Positions 11,490 through 24,259 of a DNA stretch of 64,000 nucleotides are shown one piece after another. The translations under genes were made by a program, and so were the position numbers. The notes beneath the pieces were generated by a model, which saw nothing but the letters and a program-made list of their open reading frames with translations, did not search any database and was not told where the DNA came from. The stretch comes from Poecilobothrus nobilitatus (taxonomy: Eukaryota; Arthropoda; Insecta; Diptera; Dolichopodidae), in contig OX352772.1 in the NCBI GenBank assembly GCA_947095535.1, positions 145,309,447 through 145,373,446 of the forward strand. Direction: 5' to 3'. Every line of letters begins with the position of its first letter. The first letter of the stretch is position 1.

Positions 11490-12523
11490 ATGGAGAGATA
11501 TAGGCAAGAAGAATGTTTACAAATTATTCAATTTTATTATCAAAATAATCGTTCTCCAATTGCAACTTTTCGTGCGCTTTTGCCATTTTATGCTCGTAAT
11601 AATCGTCCAACTCGCTATTCGTCGAATTGTTGAAAATTTCGAGCGTACATTTTCTTTACATAATGTTCAAGTGCCAATAAGACAAAGAACCGCTCGAAGT
11701 AATGAAAATATTGCTGCCGTTCAGGCAAGTGTTGCTGTAGACCGCAATTTGTCAATTCCAAGACGTTCTCAAGAATTGGGACTGTCTCAAACCACAACCT
11801 GGCTGATTTTGAGAAAGGATTTGGGCTTTCATCCGTATAAAATTGTCACTGTCATCCGAATAAAAATTTCTTAAGAACTGAAGCCATTGGACCACCGTAA
11901 ACCACGTGAATTTGCTGATTTTCTCTTGGAACAACTTGAAAACGATAACGATTTTTTTAAGAAAATTATCTTCTCCAATTAGGCTCACTTTCATCTGAGT
12001 GGGCGGTAAATAAACAAAATTGACAGTTTGGTGTGGTTTTTGGTCTCGTGGAATCATCGGTCCGTACTTCTTTCGAAATGAAGCTGGTAACACCGTTACT
12101 GTCAATGGAGAGCGGTATAGATCGATGATAACCAACTTTTTATGGCCGAAATTGGAAGAAGTTGATCTTGAGAACATTTGGCTCCAACGAGACCAGGCTA
12201 CGTGTCACACAGCACGTACAACAACCGCACTATTGCGAGAAAAGTTTGGAGATTCGATTATTTCAAGAAATTGTGACATTGAATGGGCTCCAAGAAGTTG
12301 TGATTTAACACCATTAGACTATTTCCTGTGTTGTTATTTGAAGTCATTGGTCTTTAGCAATAAACCAGAATCTCTTCAAGCTTTAGAAGTCAATATTGAA
12401 CGTGCTATTCATGACATACGACTTGATTTAGTGGAAAAGGTGCTCGAAAATTGGGTTCATCGAATTCGTTCCTGCAAAAGAAGTCGTGGAGGCCATTTGA
12501 GTGACGTTTTATTCCAAACTTAA
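11490..12523 (+). pseudogene. Mariner/Tc1-type transposase, decayed
   Basis: This encodes a DDE transposase of the Tc1/mariner superfamily that would cut and paste its own element. The likely original start is the ATG at 11490 (MERYRQEECLQIIQFYYQNN). A frameshift near 11605 moves to the frame with RRIVENFERTFS, and the helix-turn-helix region (SRRSQELGLSQTTTWLILRK type) spans about 11740-11820. A stop lies near 11872. The first catalytic Asp region reads IFSN followed by a stop (near 11980), so Asp is replaced by Asn. A deletion then removes part of the core. The region 12020-12523 is open: TVWCGFWSRGIIGPYFF, the second Asp in QRDQATCHTA, the third in SCDLTPLDYFL about 36 residues later, and the C-terminal CKRSRGGHLSDVLF. 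Terminal inverted repeats were not resolved. Confidence 0.85.
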
Positions 12524-13389
12524 TTGTATCGATTGTACTTTACATTAAATAAAATTTTTTGAATAATTTTTTTTGAAAAGAAATCATATCACTCAAATTG
12601 GAAAACCCTATGCTATGATTTATGAATCATATAATTTGAATTGATAAATACATATTTGCATAAATACATATATGTAAATTTTTTGGTATGAAAATAGGTA
12701 TAAGCAAGGACATATTAAAAGTATGTATTGATGTTAGAGTTCGATTCAAAATCAGTATAACTATGATTGCCGAATATTAATATATGTATATGTACATATA
12801 TGCGAGATTTTGAATTAGAAGGGATTTTAGAGTTGGATTTGAAATCAGGGTTTTACCTTTGCTTTTTTCAAAGTAATTACATAATATAAATTCTTCTTAA
12901 TATTATTCTTCCTTTAATATTATTAGAAATCGGAATTATTTTATAATATTATGTATGTCGTTGTACATAATTACATTATAATAATATCGTATGCACCTAT
13001 CAAGAATAAAAAATAAAATTTGTTTTTTGTATTACTTTTTCTACCTCTTTTTTTAATGTATATACACATTATGTTAACCTTTTTTGCGCAAACATACTTA
13101 CATGGTAAATTTAAAATAATGTTTTAATTTATTTTTAAAATTTGATAATTTAAATTTATTTTTATAATTTAGTAAATGAAATTTAAAATTTATTCTATTA
13201 ATAAAATTTAATTTTAAAAATAACTTAACCAAAAAATATTATTTGTTTGCAAATGTAATTTTAAAGGGCAAACAAAATAAATGCAAAACGATTTCAACTG
13301 TACATACATACTAATTTCAAACATCATGTGCAGGATTAAGTAATTCTGCATTCTTCATGTAAATTTTGTGTTAGCTAAAAAACAAATTT
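12524..13389. other. AT-rich spacer
   Basis: I see no gene here. The sequence contains short palindromic TA words such as ATATATGTATATGTACATATATG near 12780, and A/T-rich segments near 13100-13260. It separates the mariner relic from the family B repeat. Confidence 0.6.
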
Positions 13390-14118
13390 TGTAGCTTTTT
13401 TTATATCCTACACCTAAATTATAGGGTATGTTAACTTTGGTATTATACCCTACACCTATAGTATAGAGTATATTAACTTTGGTATGGTGTTTGTAACCAC
13501 CAAAAGGAAGCGGGTTAGATATGGACATGTATATATATTCTGAATCAGGATCACCTCCTGAGTCGATTTAACGATGTCCGTTCGTCCGACCGTCCGTTCG
13601 CACGATAACTCAAAAACTAATAAAGCTATCTTGATGAAATTTATATAGTAGGTTACTAATTACGAAAGGAAGGCTAAGTTCGAATCTGAACAAAATCGGT
13701 CCATGGGTTCGGATTCTGGAAGCTTCCGAATGATTCCGGAGCAAACGAGATTATCTCCAAAACCAACAAAGATAGAACCTTTAAATTTTGTACAATGATG
13801 TTCCTTCCTGTTCGATTGATTTATGTCTCTGAAATTTAAGAGGATTTGGTCCATGGGTTTGGATTTTGGAAGCTTCCGAACGAACACCAGAGCAAATGAG
13901 ATTATCTCCAAAACCAATAAAGATATAACCTTCAAATTTGACAGAGTGGTGTTCTTTCATGTTTTATTTAAGTCTCTAAAATTTGAGAGTATTGGGTCCA
14001 TGGGTTCGGATTTTGGAAGCTTCCGAACGAGCCCCAGAGCAAACGAGATTATCTCCAAAATCAACAAAGATAGAACCTTTAAATTTTGTACAATGATGTT
14101 CCTTCCCGTTCGATTTAT
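13390..14118 (-). repeat. Dispersed repeat family B, short copy, 3 tandem units
   Basis: This is in the opposite orientation to the long copy at 45743-47890. It starts with two 'TA(C/T)CCTACACCT' blocks (13407 and 13446) and carries the GTCCGTTCGTCCGACCGTCCG tract near 13575. Three tandem units follow, each with a GGAAGCTTCCGAA core at 13719, 13869 and 14015. The right end is cut abruptly where LINE sequence starts at about 14119. Reading frames over 13660-14154 are by-products of the tandem units in both strands and are not genes. Confidence 0.8.
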
Positions 14119-16190
14119 TAAAATATAAACATCAAGAATTTTATTCTGATGCATTAGAATTACTTAAAAGCGAAAAATTAAGACAATATAAAATTACGGT
14201 AATTAATAATAGCTATGAAGAATGGAATAAATATAAAATAATAAGAAATAGATATAAGAATAAATTAAAAAACGCTAAATCAAAGTTAATATTGACTAAA
14301 ATTAATAATGCTGTTGATCAAAAGTCAATGTGGAGAACAATAAAAATACAAGATCTAAAGAAACCAAAAAATTAAATAAAGGAAGTAGAATTTCATAATA
14401 AAAAATCTAAAATTAATTCAGAAATAGCTAATAATTTTAATAGATATTTTGTTGAAAGTGTTGAAGAAGTTAATAAATCGATACCGGTTACACAATATGA
14501 AAATATAATAGGAAATATAAGTACTCAATTCAGATTTAAGCTGTTAACATTAGAAGACTTTAATTTATTTTTTATTTGTTCGACTTTATTAAAATTATTA
14601 ATAAAGTCGATCAATAAAAAAAATGATAGCAATTTTTGTAATGTTAAAATGATAAACGATTCTTTCGACTTAATTGGTCAGAATGTTCTATCAGTGGTAA
14701 ACGCATCATTAAGAACGGGAGTTTTTCCTGAATGTTTGAAGGAATCTATGATTGTTCCTATTGAAAAAGTAAAAAACACGACAAAATGTTCAGAATTTCG
14801 TTCTATCAATATGATGAGCATTCTATCAAAAATTATAGAGAAGGCTGTATATAATCAATTAGAGAACTACTTCGAAAAAACAGGTTTAATTTCTCAGAAT
14901 CAATTCGGGTTCTGCAAAAACCATAGCTATTGAATTTGGTAGTAACTAATTGGAAGATTGCTGTGGATGATAATAAAATTATAGTAGCCGTTTTTTTGGA
15001 CCTAAAACAAGCATTTGAGACTCTAGATCATGACATTTTATTAAATAAACTAAGCAGATATGGCATTAATCAAAATGAAATAAGATGGTTTGAATCATAT
15101 TTAAAAGAAACAAAGACAAAGAACAAAAGTAAATGGAGCGGTTTCAGATCAAGTAAATGTTCAACTTGGAGTCCCACAAGGTACGGTACTTGGTGTTCTG
15201 TTATTTTTCATATATATTAATGATAATAGATAAAGTTCTAAATTTTGGTAATATTGCATTAGTTGCCGATGATGCTTTGCTTTATGTAGTAGGAAATTCA
15301 ATTGATGAATGTAGTTTAAAAATTAACCAGGACTTACAAAAATTGAATAAATAGTTTATTAATAACAAATTAAAGCTTAATTTCGAAAATACTAAATGTA
15401 TGATAATAAATAGTAATATAAGTTAAGAAATTATAATTGAGAACAAAATAATAGATAGAGTAAATAAATACATAGGCGTAGTTATTGATGATAAATTAAA
15501 TTTTAATGTTTATATGGAATATATATGTAAAAAAATTAATAAAAAATTAGGTTTTTTATAAAATTAGAAATAATTTAACGATGTTAAGTGCAATTAAACT
15601 GTATAATGTAATAGTTAAATCGCATTTTGAATATTGTTCCTCAATTCTTTTTATGTTTAACTTAGAGATGCTTAGTAGGCTACAAAAATTGCAAAATCGA
15701 GGAATGAGAATTCTATTAAAGCTAGGCAGGTATTCGTCTAAATCGTTTATGTCAGATTGTTTAAAATGGATGAGCGTGTCACAAAAAATTAAATTTAATG
15801 TTTTGTTAATAATATTTAAAATAAAAAATAAACTAATGCCAGTATATTTAACCAACAGATTAGTTTATGTTCAAAACGTTCAAAACTATTATTTAAGAAG
15901 CATTTTGAATTTTAGATTAAGTTTATTTAAAAAAAGAAAAAACAGAATATGTTAATGTATAATGGATTAAAATTATATAATGAATTAACAAATAATTTAA
16001 AAAATGAAAAAAAATTTTTGATCTTTAAAAAGAATTTAAATAAGTATGTTCAAGATAATATTAACCAAAAATATAAATGTTAAATATTAAAAAAAAAAAC
16101 AAATCAGTTGATAAAAAATAATGTAATGAATTGTATATAATGAATAGTAAGAAATTACTAAATAAATAAATAAAAAAAATAAAATAAAGT
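14119..16190 (+). pseudogene. LINE reverse transcriptase (jockey/CR1-like group), decayed
   Basis: This is a plus-strand LINE remnant with the end of the linker, a nearly complete RT region and the C-terminus. The open pieces are 14649-14933 (NASLRTGVFPECLKESMIVP, 'SILSKIIEKAVYNQLE'), 14930-15220 (VFLDLKQAFETLDHDILL, motif A) and 15157-15354, where motif C reads VADDALLY, with Val in place of Phe/Tyr. The last, 15581-15955, is the thumb and C-terminal region ('SHFEYCSSILF'). Frameshifts near 14930, 15190 and 15540, and stops near 15352 and 15424, break it. It ends near 16190 in an (AAATAA)n-type tail. The 5' part, including the endonuclease, is missing; the left border abuts the family B repeat. 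Confidence 0.85.
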
Positions 16191-16199
16191 CTAGCTCTC

Positions 16200-17500
16200 A
16201 TATAGTAGGACTGATTTCACACAGGTATTGGAAATTCTAATTTTGGTGTTTTTATTTAGGTGTGAGGATCTCCATACAGACCACAATCTCCCAAATGCCA
16301 TTCTTGACTGTTTTAGTCTATTTTCTATGTCTTCATCTGCCCCTCCATTTTTAGTAATTATACTACCGAGATAGTTTAAGCACGACGCATTTTCTATTGT
16401 ATTATCAGCAATTTTAAGTTGTTGGCTATTTGTGGCATTTATCCGTAATGATTTGGTTTTTCTTATGTTTATCTTCAGCCCAACATCTTTCGCCTTGACG
16501 TTCAGGACTTGAGGTTTTTCTTACATATCCCTATATGTGTGAGCGTGTAGGGCTATGTCGTCTGCATAGTTTATATCTTCCAGACTACTGATTATGTTTC
16601 ATTTTATTCCTTTTGGGGCTGGGGATGCTTCTTTCATTACGTCATAAAGTACGGAGTTGAACAATATTGAGAAGAGCGGGCAACCCTGCTTTACTTCTGT
16701 CTTCATTATTAGTGCCTCGCTTAGTTTGCCGTTGTGTAGAACTTTTGTTTCCGCATGGTCGTACATGTTTTCAATCAGGCGGATTATTTTGCTTGGTATT
16801 GCGCTGCGTCTGATGGTGTCAAGTGCCATTTAGAAGTCTACAAATGTTATATATAGTGGAGATTTTCATTCCGCTGATTGTTCTATTATGAGTCTCAGGA
16901 TGTTTGATTGACATAGTATTTTGTGATGCCCCGCCAGTTTTGACTATCTTTAAGATCACCTTTCTTTGGAAGTTTAATTATGATGCCTGTCTTCCAAGAG
17001 GATGGTATTGTTTCGCTATTCCATATTTCTTCCAAGATAGGATGAAAAGTTTCTGCTATGCATCCTGGATTTGTTTTTAGCAGTTTTGGTTGAATGCCAG
17101 CTATACCTTCGGCTGTATTATCTTTTAGTCTTGCCAACACTTCTATAATTTCGCTTATCAATTATTCAGTTGCGAGATCTGATCTCAATTTGTTCTTGAT
17201 TCACATATTATTGCTGTTGATCTTCGTCAATTTCATTAATTTCATTGAAATGACTCTCCATCTTGTTATTTGTTCTGAAGAGAAGGTTAGTGGATGTCCT
17301 TGCTTATCTTTAATCGGCTGGTTGCATCGCATGTTTTTTATTTGACAGGGTTCTTATTTTGTATAGGAGACGCATGTTATTTAATCTTGCTGCTTTATCC
17401 GCTTCTATCGCTGTATTGTTGGAGAATTTTCTCTTATCTCTTCTCGCTGATTTTTTGACCTCTCTTGCTTTGTTGTTGTATTCCCTTTTTAGTCTTTCTG
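16200..17500 (-). pseudogene. LINE reverse transcriptase, different clade, decayed
   Basis: This is a minus-strand RT unlike its neighbours. The piece at 16895-17161 carries 'LKDNTAEGIAGIQPKLLK' and SSWKTGIIIKLPKKGDLKDSQNWRGI; the 'NWRGI' wording is typical of RTE, R2 and related LINEs rather than of jockey. The piece at 16599-16829 carries MALDTIRRSAIPSKIIRLIE, 'ETKVLHNGKL', a motif B reading TEVKQGCPLFSILFNSVLYD, and 'GIK'. The expected region between them, including motif A, is damaged. Downstream on the minus strand (16200-16600) is probable RT C-terminal sequence with an 'INYADDIAL'-like reading near 16560. Clade assignment is tentative. Confidence 0.75.
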
Positions 17501-18380
17501 ATTGTTATACTAGTAGTATAAATTTCTACTGATCATGGTACATAATAGTTCACAATTTGTAGTAGAAATAGTTTTAGTGATTTTTTTGTATCATAAGCGA
17601 AAATGAAGATTAGAGGATGAAAAAAAAAGTGACTGTTATATGTTGTTGTATGTTATACAACGAAAAATAACTGGCCTAAATCGCTGTGTTCAGTTTGGTA
17701 CTGAAGAGTGTTAAAAGTTGAGAAATGGCTGAACTAAATATCATTTGATATGGCCTGAAAGTCTTATGAGACGATAATTCCGGTTCTATTGAAAATTCTA
17801 GTGCCTTATTTATGCGGAATATTTTGCTGCAATCAGCATTAATGATATCAGAATTAAATTTTTATATATAAGATTTTTGTTAATTTTACAAAACAAAGGC
17901 CTTTTATACGAACGGTTTCGGGTTCAAGCCCTGGCTGGGTCATATAGATTAATAAAAAATAATAGACATTTTTCTTATAATATATAATTATTAGAATATA
18001 ATTAAATTAAAATAAGTATATATGTCCTATAAATTATAATTAATATCATATTTTAATAGCTATATAATAAAATAATAACATAATTAATAGTTGAGATAAT
18101 AGATGGCGTAGAAATAAAAGAAACGTCTTGTACAGTAGCTACAGCCGAGTAATCAACGGCTTAGTGAAATTAATGATTCCAGAAACTGAAACTTAGTCAA
18201 ATATGAATAATATATATCCATATGTGTTTAAAATAATGAACTGCAACAAAATTATATTAATTTACCTTGGAAATGGTAATTGAAATGATTAAAAGTTTAT
18301 GATTTATTTGAATGTATTTATTAAAGTAATGTTAAATTCCAATTTGTTTCTAAAACATTTTATTGAAAAATCAAGTTTAA
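17501..18380. other. AT-rich spacer with a tRNA-like T-arm
   Basis: No protein gene was found. At 17911-17942 the sequence CGGTTTCGGGTTCAAGCCC, continuing TGGCTGGGTCA, resembles the T-arm and 3' acceptor strand of a tRNA, with a B-box-like GGTTCAAGCCC. No matching 5' acceptor strand or anticodon arm was found upstream, so it is more likely the fossil of a tRNA-derived SINE or chance than a tRNA gene. The rest is AT-rich. Confidence 0.4.
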
Positions 18381-19830
18381 TAATTAAAATAATTTAGACA
18401 AAAAATTAAATATATAAAATCCAAAAAACAAACTGTAGAATTAATCAGGAAAGCAAAAAAAGATTACTTACAGAGAAGTATACAGGAAGCTGGTAATAAC
18501 TCAAAAAAAATCTGGAGGGTGATCAATAACACAATTAAAAATAATAATAGTGATGAAAGAAATAAAGTTATAAAAAGTATACAAAAGGATACAGGAGGTT
18601 ATATTGAAAATGATAAGGAAATAGCAACAATCATTAATAATTTTTTCAACCAAATAGGGGAAAATATAATAAAGGAACAGAAAATAAAAAACACCAATAC
18701 AACTACGATCAGAAATATAATGAACCATATATCAATATTCTTGCACCCTGCAAATGAAAATGAGATATATAACATAATAATGGGACTAAAAAAACATGCA
18801 GCCGCGGGAATGGACAATATCACGGTTAAAGATTTACAAGAAATGGCCCTTGTAATAAAAATGTCATTAACACACATGGGAAGCAACAGTCTATTGATGG
18901 GTATATTTTCAAATGGGTATATTGCCTAAAAGATTCATAATAACACCGATTTACAAAAGTGGTTCGAAACTGATTGTGAAAATTACAGACCAATATCATT
19001 ACTTAATTCGATAAGCAAAATTTTTCAAAAAATAAATATAAGAATAAGAACCTTTATAAATAAATATAATATCTTTATAAATTCAAATTGGATTTGATAA
19101 CAATCAGTATAGTTTTATAGAAAATAGTGGAACAGAGGCAGCTATAAGCACAACATTAGATCAAATATATGAAGCACTTAATGAAGGAAAATTTGTAGGG
19201 GCTGTATATGTAGATTTAACCAAAGCGTTCGACGTGGTAATAAGAATAAGAGGAGTAGCCAAAATCTAGTAAAAGATTACTTAACAAATAGAACACAAGG
19301 TACTACTACTTGGATCTCTTTTATATCTACTATACATCATGAACAACTCAAATTGTAACATCTCATCTAAATATAATATATATAGATGAGATGTTACTGA
19401 TGACACTAATATTGTTGCCAAAGCAAACACACTAAGTGAATTAGAAACTGTGTTAACTAACGACTTAAAGTCTTATAGTAATTGGTTGAATGTTAATGAA
19501 CTTATTATTAACACAAAAAAAAACTAATGACATATATGATATTCAGATCTAGACTAAAAAGCTGTGGGGAAATTAACATAAAAGTTAGCAGAACACAAAA
19601 TATGAAATATTTGAGAGTCACAATTGACGAAACCCTTAAATGGGTCAATCACGTCAAAAAAATAAAAACGGTGTACTCTCAATAATAATGGCATTAAGAA
19701 GATCAGATGGTGCAACAAAAAGAGTGGCCAAACTCATCTGTAATGGCTATATTTTATCAAAGATAAGATTCAACATTACAAGTTGAAGTCATTGTTCAAA
19801 TTTTCATTAAAGCAATGGTTCCCAACATTT
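18380..19830 (+). pseudogene. LINE reverse transcriptase (jockey/CR1-like), decayed
   Basis: This is a plus-strand LINE remnant. The open region 18519-18929 covers the linker and the start of the RT ('NSKKIWRVINNTIK', 'GLKKHAAAGMDNITVKDL'). Downstream pieces in shifting frames carry 'NYRPISLLNSISKIF' near 18985, AVYVDLTKAFDVV (motif A) near 19200-19240, a 'TDDTNIVAKANTLSELE' segment (motif C without its Tyr/Phe-Ala) near 19400-19450 and 'NWLNVNELIINTKK' near 19485. Stops and frameshifts are frequent. No endonuclease is recognisable, so it is 5'-truncated. Confidence 0.75.
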
Positions 19831-19980
19831 TACAGTAATCGTACCTCTTGGGAAAAATTTAGAATTTCACGTACGCCTCATTATTTCTGTAATTTATAAA
19901 GTACAAATACGATATGTATATTTTTTTTAAATCATTTTATTTAATAAGTAAAAAAGTAAATATAAAACGTACAAAATTTT

Positions 19981-21156
19981 TTAATGAGAGCGTTGTTGCT
20001 GCTTATCATCAACCAACTGTTGTATTTTTGGTACAGTTTTCGAAAGGGCCAACCGCATGTTATGTTCAGCGTATAGTTTGTTCCGCAATTTCGTTTTAAT
20101 TATAAATATATAAATGAGAGCTTGCAAAGCCCGCTTCAACAAAATAGAATATGACTTGCTTTGTTGGCACCATAATAGATCCAGCATCATAATTTCAAAA
20201 TCACTGTGTATTTTCATGTTATTCTGCAATTCAATTAGCTCATCTTTTGCCTCATCATCATCACTAATTTGATCCAGTGATATTGCGAATGGGTTTCTTA
20301 TCCAGTTGTCGGCTTCAAAAGTGTGAAGTATTATTCCGTCGAAAGTAATTTGGAGATTTTCAAGATGAATTTTAATACAATCCAGAACTTTGACGTCAAT
20401 TTCGTAATTGACCTGCAACGAAACCATTTCATTAAAAAGTAGAAAATTAGCATAATTTTTATTATTAACTCTTCTGACATAGAGATTTAACTTTTCTTGA
20501 AAAGATGTAACACGTTCTTCGGCCTCCAATATATTCATACTTCAATACAACTTTGAAATAAGGTGGAAGAGTTCACATATCTAACAAAAACAAGAAGTTG
20601 AGCACAGTTAGAAACATCTGTGGATTCATCTAATTGCAAGCCAATTTTTGCTGAGCTTTTTTTATTTGCTGCACAATTTGTTTTAAAACATCTTCTGACA
20701 TATCCTTAATTCAATCATGAATTGTATTGTTGGACAATGGAATTTGTGATATTTTATGTTTCGCTTCTTTACCACACATAATTTCAACAATTTCCATTGC
20801 ACATGGTTTAATCAGAGTTTCTGCGATTGTATGAGGTTTTTATCTTTTGCAATCCTCAATGCTACACGATAACTTTTTACAAGCTGGTTTTTATTTGGAC
20901 ACAAATCCGTAATTTGGGAATTTTTCGGCTGTTTCAAATCGAGCTCTCTTAATTTTAAATGAAGCTTCTGTGTCATTAATATTATTTGGATGAACAGCTT
21001 GTAAGTATTCTTTAAGTTTCGATGATTTCTTATAACCATTACTATAAGCATCTTCGCGCAAAGTACACATTGAGGTTTTTGCAAGCCATCTTTGTCGACT
21101 AAGAAAGTGAAGCCGAATTGAATGTATGGTTCCTGATAACAACGCCTTTTTGACAT
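19981..21156 (-). pseudogene. hAT transposase relic, ZBED5/SCAND3-like
   Basis: The minus strand encodes the two ends of a hAT-superfamily transposase. The N-terminus (21156 leftward) begins MSKRRCYQEPYIQFGFTFL and has the BED-type start 'KPQCVLCAKM'; a frameshift leads to 'HPNNINDTEASFKIKRAR' near 20960-21000. The middle, including most of the catalytic RNase H fold, is reduced to short fragments at 20580-20810 with a large deletion. The C-terminus is open from 20538 to 19981, 185 codons, and ends in the hAT dimerisation segment TKLRNKLYAEHNMRLALSKT followed by a Gln-rich tail. The family moves by cut and paste, giving 8-bp target duplications. Host-domesticated relatives exist, but the internal deletion and frameshifts argue that this one is dead. 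Confidence 0.8.
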
Positions 21157-22420
21157 TCTAATATTGTGGGTTAACTAAAAAATTAATATTATTTGAAAAA
21201 TCTATAAAAATTAGGTAATTGATGTAGAAATTGTATTATGTACTTACCGGAATAAATCTAAAACAGTTATATATTTTTAATTTTCAAAATACGATCTTCA
21301 CTCTTTATTTACTAACAACAATTCAATAATTAAATTAAAAAATTTGTACACGGAGAACAAACAAAACCGTAGGCAAAACACACAACTTTAAATATAAGCT
21401 AAAATTTTACAACTTTACAAACTTAAAGAATACTTGATAAATCTGTTTGTTTTTTATAAACCAAATTTCATGGCCTACTTAAAAACAAAATATTTAAAAA
21501 CGACGTTTATTATGAATATGTGTGAAATTTAAAATATCAAATACCATTATAAATTAGAAAAGCGAAAAAAAATTCGTCCACCAAACATAAAAGTCTTAAA
21601 AATAGTGCAATAAAATTATATAACAAATTACTTAAATACATTAAAGATTGTAAAAACATAGATAAGTTTAAATCTTCACTAAAGAGGCACATATGAAATT
21701 TCAGAAATTAAAAAATTAATTGTTTTTATTTTGTATTACTTAATTTGTTTGTTTTTAGTATACATTATATATTTTATTTAATATGTAGATTTATTTTAAT
21801 TTTACATGTATACATTTTACAATTTTACATGTATACATTTACATTGTATATATATAAAAAAAATATTTTTTTTCTTTTCTTTTAATTAAAATATTGTTAG
21901 TTATAAAAAAATACATTTAATTTCTTATACACAATGTAATATTGTCTAAAATTAAATTAAAATAAAACAAAAAAAAAATTATTTTATTGTTCTTCAAATT
22001 TGCTATTATTATATAAAATTCAAGGATAACATAACAAGATAATTTTAATAACAATAACAATTTTTTCAAAATACTGCATATTATCATAAACAAAAATATA
22101 ATAAATAAAATAACATAGTGTATTGGTTGAAAACATTTTTATTGTATCAGACATTTGCTTAAAACAAGCATTAGTTATGTTGTTCATTTAGTGAACTATC
22201 ACAATTAACTGAAAAAGTCATCATTTACAAGGGTTAGTATGTTAGTATATATATTAGTATGTTAATAAATGATGATACTTAGATATTAAATGAACTTAAT
22301 ACTTAATTGGTCATTACCACTGTTAGTAACTACTAATTAATGTTAGTATTGATGTTAATGGTAATAAGAAACAAAAAAAAATAAAGAAACTAACATGCAA
22401 GTTAGATTAAAAATGACAGA
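21157..22420. other. AT-rich spacer
   Basis: I see no gene here. 21560-21700 may contain the decayed end of a LINE C-terminus (short 'KSFKNSAIKLYNKL'-like reading at 21590-21640). 21790-21980 is nearly pure A/T. 22225-22290 has repeated GTTAGTATGTTAGTATATATATTAGTATG, flanked by complementary CATCATTTA (22223-22231) and TAAATGATGA (22265-22274), a small hairpin-like or MITE-like structure. Confidence 0.5.
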
Positions 22421-23460
22421 CTAATCATGCAGAGTACGATAATTAACCATGCTCGCGTAAAGTCTGGCTCTCAGTGTTAATTTTTTAACTCTAATATCGA
22501 AGAGTTCAGACCTTGAGTTAGTTTCTCTTAACATACACGAAATAGGCTCAAATTTGCCATAGTCGGTAGAATGGTGTGACACATTAAAAAGCTCGACCGA
22601 TCTCAAATTATTCAGATTTTCTCTAAACCTTATTTGTTCGTGAATAGAGGGGGAGTTGATATCACCGCGAACAATCTGCTGAACGAATATGATATCCGTC
22701 ACTAGACATCGTGACTGGAGGGAGTTCAAATTAATTAAAGAAAGTTTAGCTTCATATGGAGGAAGACGTATAGGATCAGCCCAAGCAAGGTTGCGTAAAG
22801 TTAAACGAAGAAATCTTTTTTGGACCGATTCAATACGTGAAATATCTATATCACAATATGGAGACCATACTTGGCTCGAGTATTCAAATATAGGTCTTAC
22901 ATAAGTAGCAAAAAGTTGCTTAGTTATATAGGGATCAGAAAACTCTTTTGACCAACGCATAATAAATCCAAGAGTTGAGTTAGCTTTATTTATTATGGAG
23001 TTGTAATGACTCTTGAAATCTAACCTACTATCAAGGATCAGTTCCAAATCAAAAGTACGATCTGTTCTTTTAATAAGTTCATCGTTGAGGACGTAATCAT
23101 AATTGATTGTTGAGTTAGCTCATAACCTTGAAAGCTCATAATTAGGTATTTGCTAACATTTAGTTTGAGATTGTTGTTTCTGCACCATGAACTACATTGG
23201 TTGAGATCATATTGCAACAATTCACAATCACGAGTGGAAGTTATAGTTTTGCAGATTATGGTATCATCAGCGAAACTAAGAAGACGTGAGTGGGATAAAC
23301 ATAGGGGACTGTCATAGGTCGACACTACGAAAAATAAAGGACCTAGATGGCTGCCTTGTGGCACTCTTGAATTTGCAACATAAGTTGCAGAAATGGTAGA
23401 TCTAAAAAGGACCTGGTATGACCTATATGACAAATAAGACGATAACCATTTAAGGCTATG
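22421..23460 (-). pseudogene. LINE reverse transcriptase (I/jockey-like), one frameshift
   Basis: The minus-strand frame 23433-23038 carries the RT motif B region (NSRVPQGSHLGPLFFVVSTY), motif C (SFADDTIIC) and 'NLKLNVSKYLIMSF'. The frame 23047-22421, 208 codons, continues with 'ELILDSRLDFKSHYNSIINKA', the thumb and C-terminal region 'YVRPIFEYSSQVWSPYCDID', and ends 'LYASMVNYRTLHD'. The two frames overlap by 10 bp, so a single frameshift near 23040 breaks an otherwise well preserved segment. Upstream motifs are largely missing. This is among the younger-looking LINE pieces in the window. Confidence 0.85.
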
Positions 23461-24259
23461 ACTTGAAAATCCTACTGCTTTATTCTTTATAATTGCTTAC
23501 ATCGCAACGAGTTTTATGTATTGGGTTAAAAAGTGAAAATTTCCTGGGCTCAGGGAAAGAGTCACATTGAATGGACAAATTGAATAATTTGCAAAATTAA
23601 AAAAAATAATTTAGCACTCAAATTGATTTTCACCTTGGGGGTATTTGTTGACTCCTGACAAATATTATTATCAGCTTTGCATTAACAAAAAAATTTGAAA
23701 TACCTGAAACTTACTTCTAAACATGGCCTAAGTGCAGCTCCTTCAAATTCGTGATCTATGACTCTAAAACTTGTAAAGTACATCGTTTTTGGCACTTCCT
23801 TTATCTTTAGAAAGGATATTATACGTTTTATTGGCTTTAGTTACAGAAATATTAGCTTAATTTTATGTTATATTTTTCTTGTAGTTAACGTACAAATTAT
23901 GATTAATGACAACTAATTTTACTTACACAATAGTCCGATTGCTACTAATTACAACATTTAATTTAGTGTAGCATTGATTAATATATACATATATTCCCTT
24001 CAAAAAAATCAAACCTTAGGTAAAAACAAAAATTCTATTAGTATGTTTATCGATCCCTACACCTAATTATTCTTTCTACACCTAAATTTCTAAAATTCGT
24101 TACAAAGTCAGATATCTACTGGAGTTTCAAATAGTAATGAAAATTAACAAAAAATTTAAAATATATTTATAAATGTAGAAGTATTGTTTTTTTTGAAATA
24201 ATTTATAATAGTTATATATTTCTTATTTTGAAATTGTAAGTAATATTTTTTTTTTAAAG
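23461..24259. other. Probable intron sequence upstream of the VAP-like exon
   Basis: No gene was recognised. The last 25 bases before 24260 are a pyrimidine-rich tract ending in AAAG, which fits a 3' splice site, so this stretch is probably intronic DNA of the gene whose last exon starts at 24260. No other exon of that gene was identified in the window. Confidence 0.45.

Noticed and set aside
13660..14154. Reading frames of about 90-100 codons on both strands
   Set aside because: Same tandem-unit artefact as in the long copy of repeat family B.
17870..17945. Complete tRNA gene
   Set aside because: Only a T-arm and acceptor-like 3' end can be drawn; there is no 5' acceptor strand, D-arm or anticodon arm.
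19981..20538. Domesticated host ZBED5-like gene
   Set aside because: The C-terminal 185 codons are open, but the catalytic middle is deleted and the N-terminal part is frameshifted, so a transposase relic is the simpler reading.
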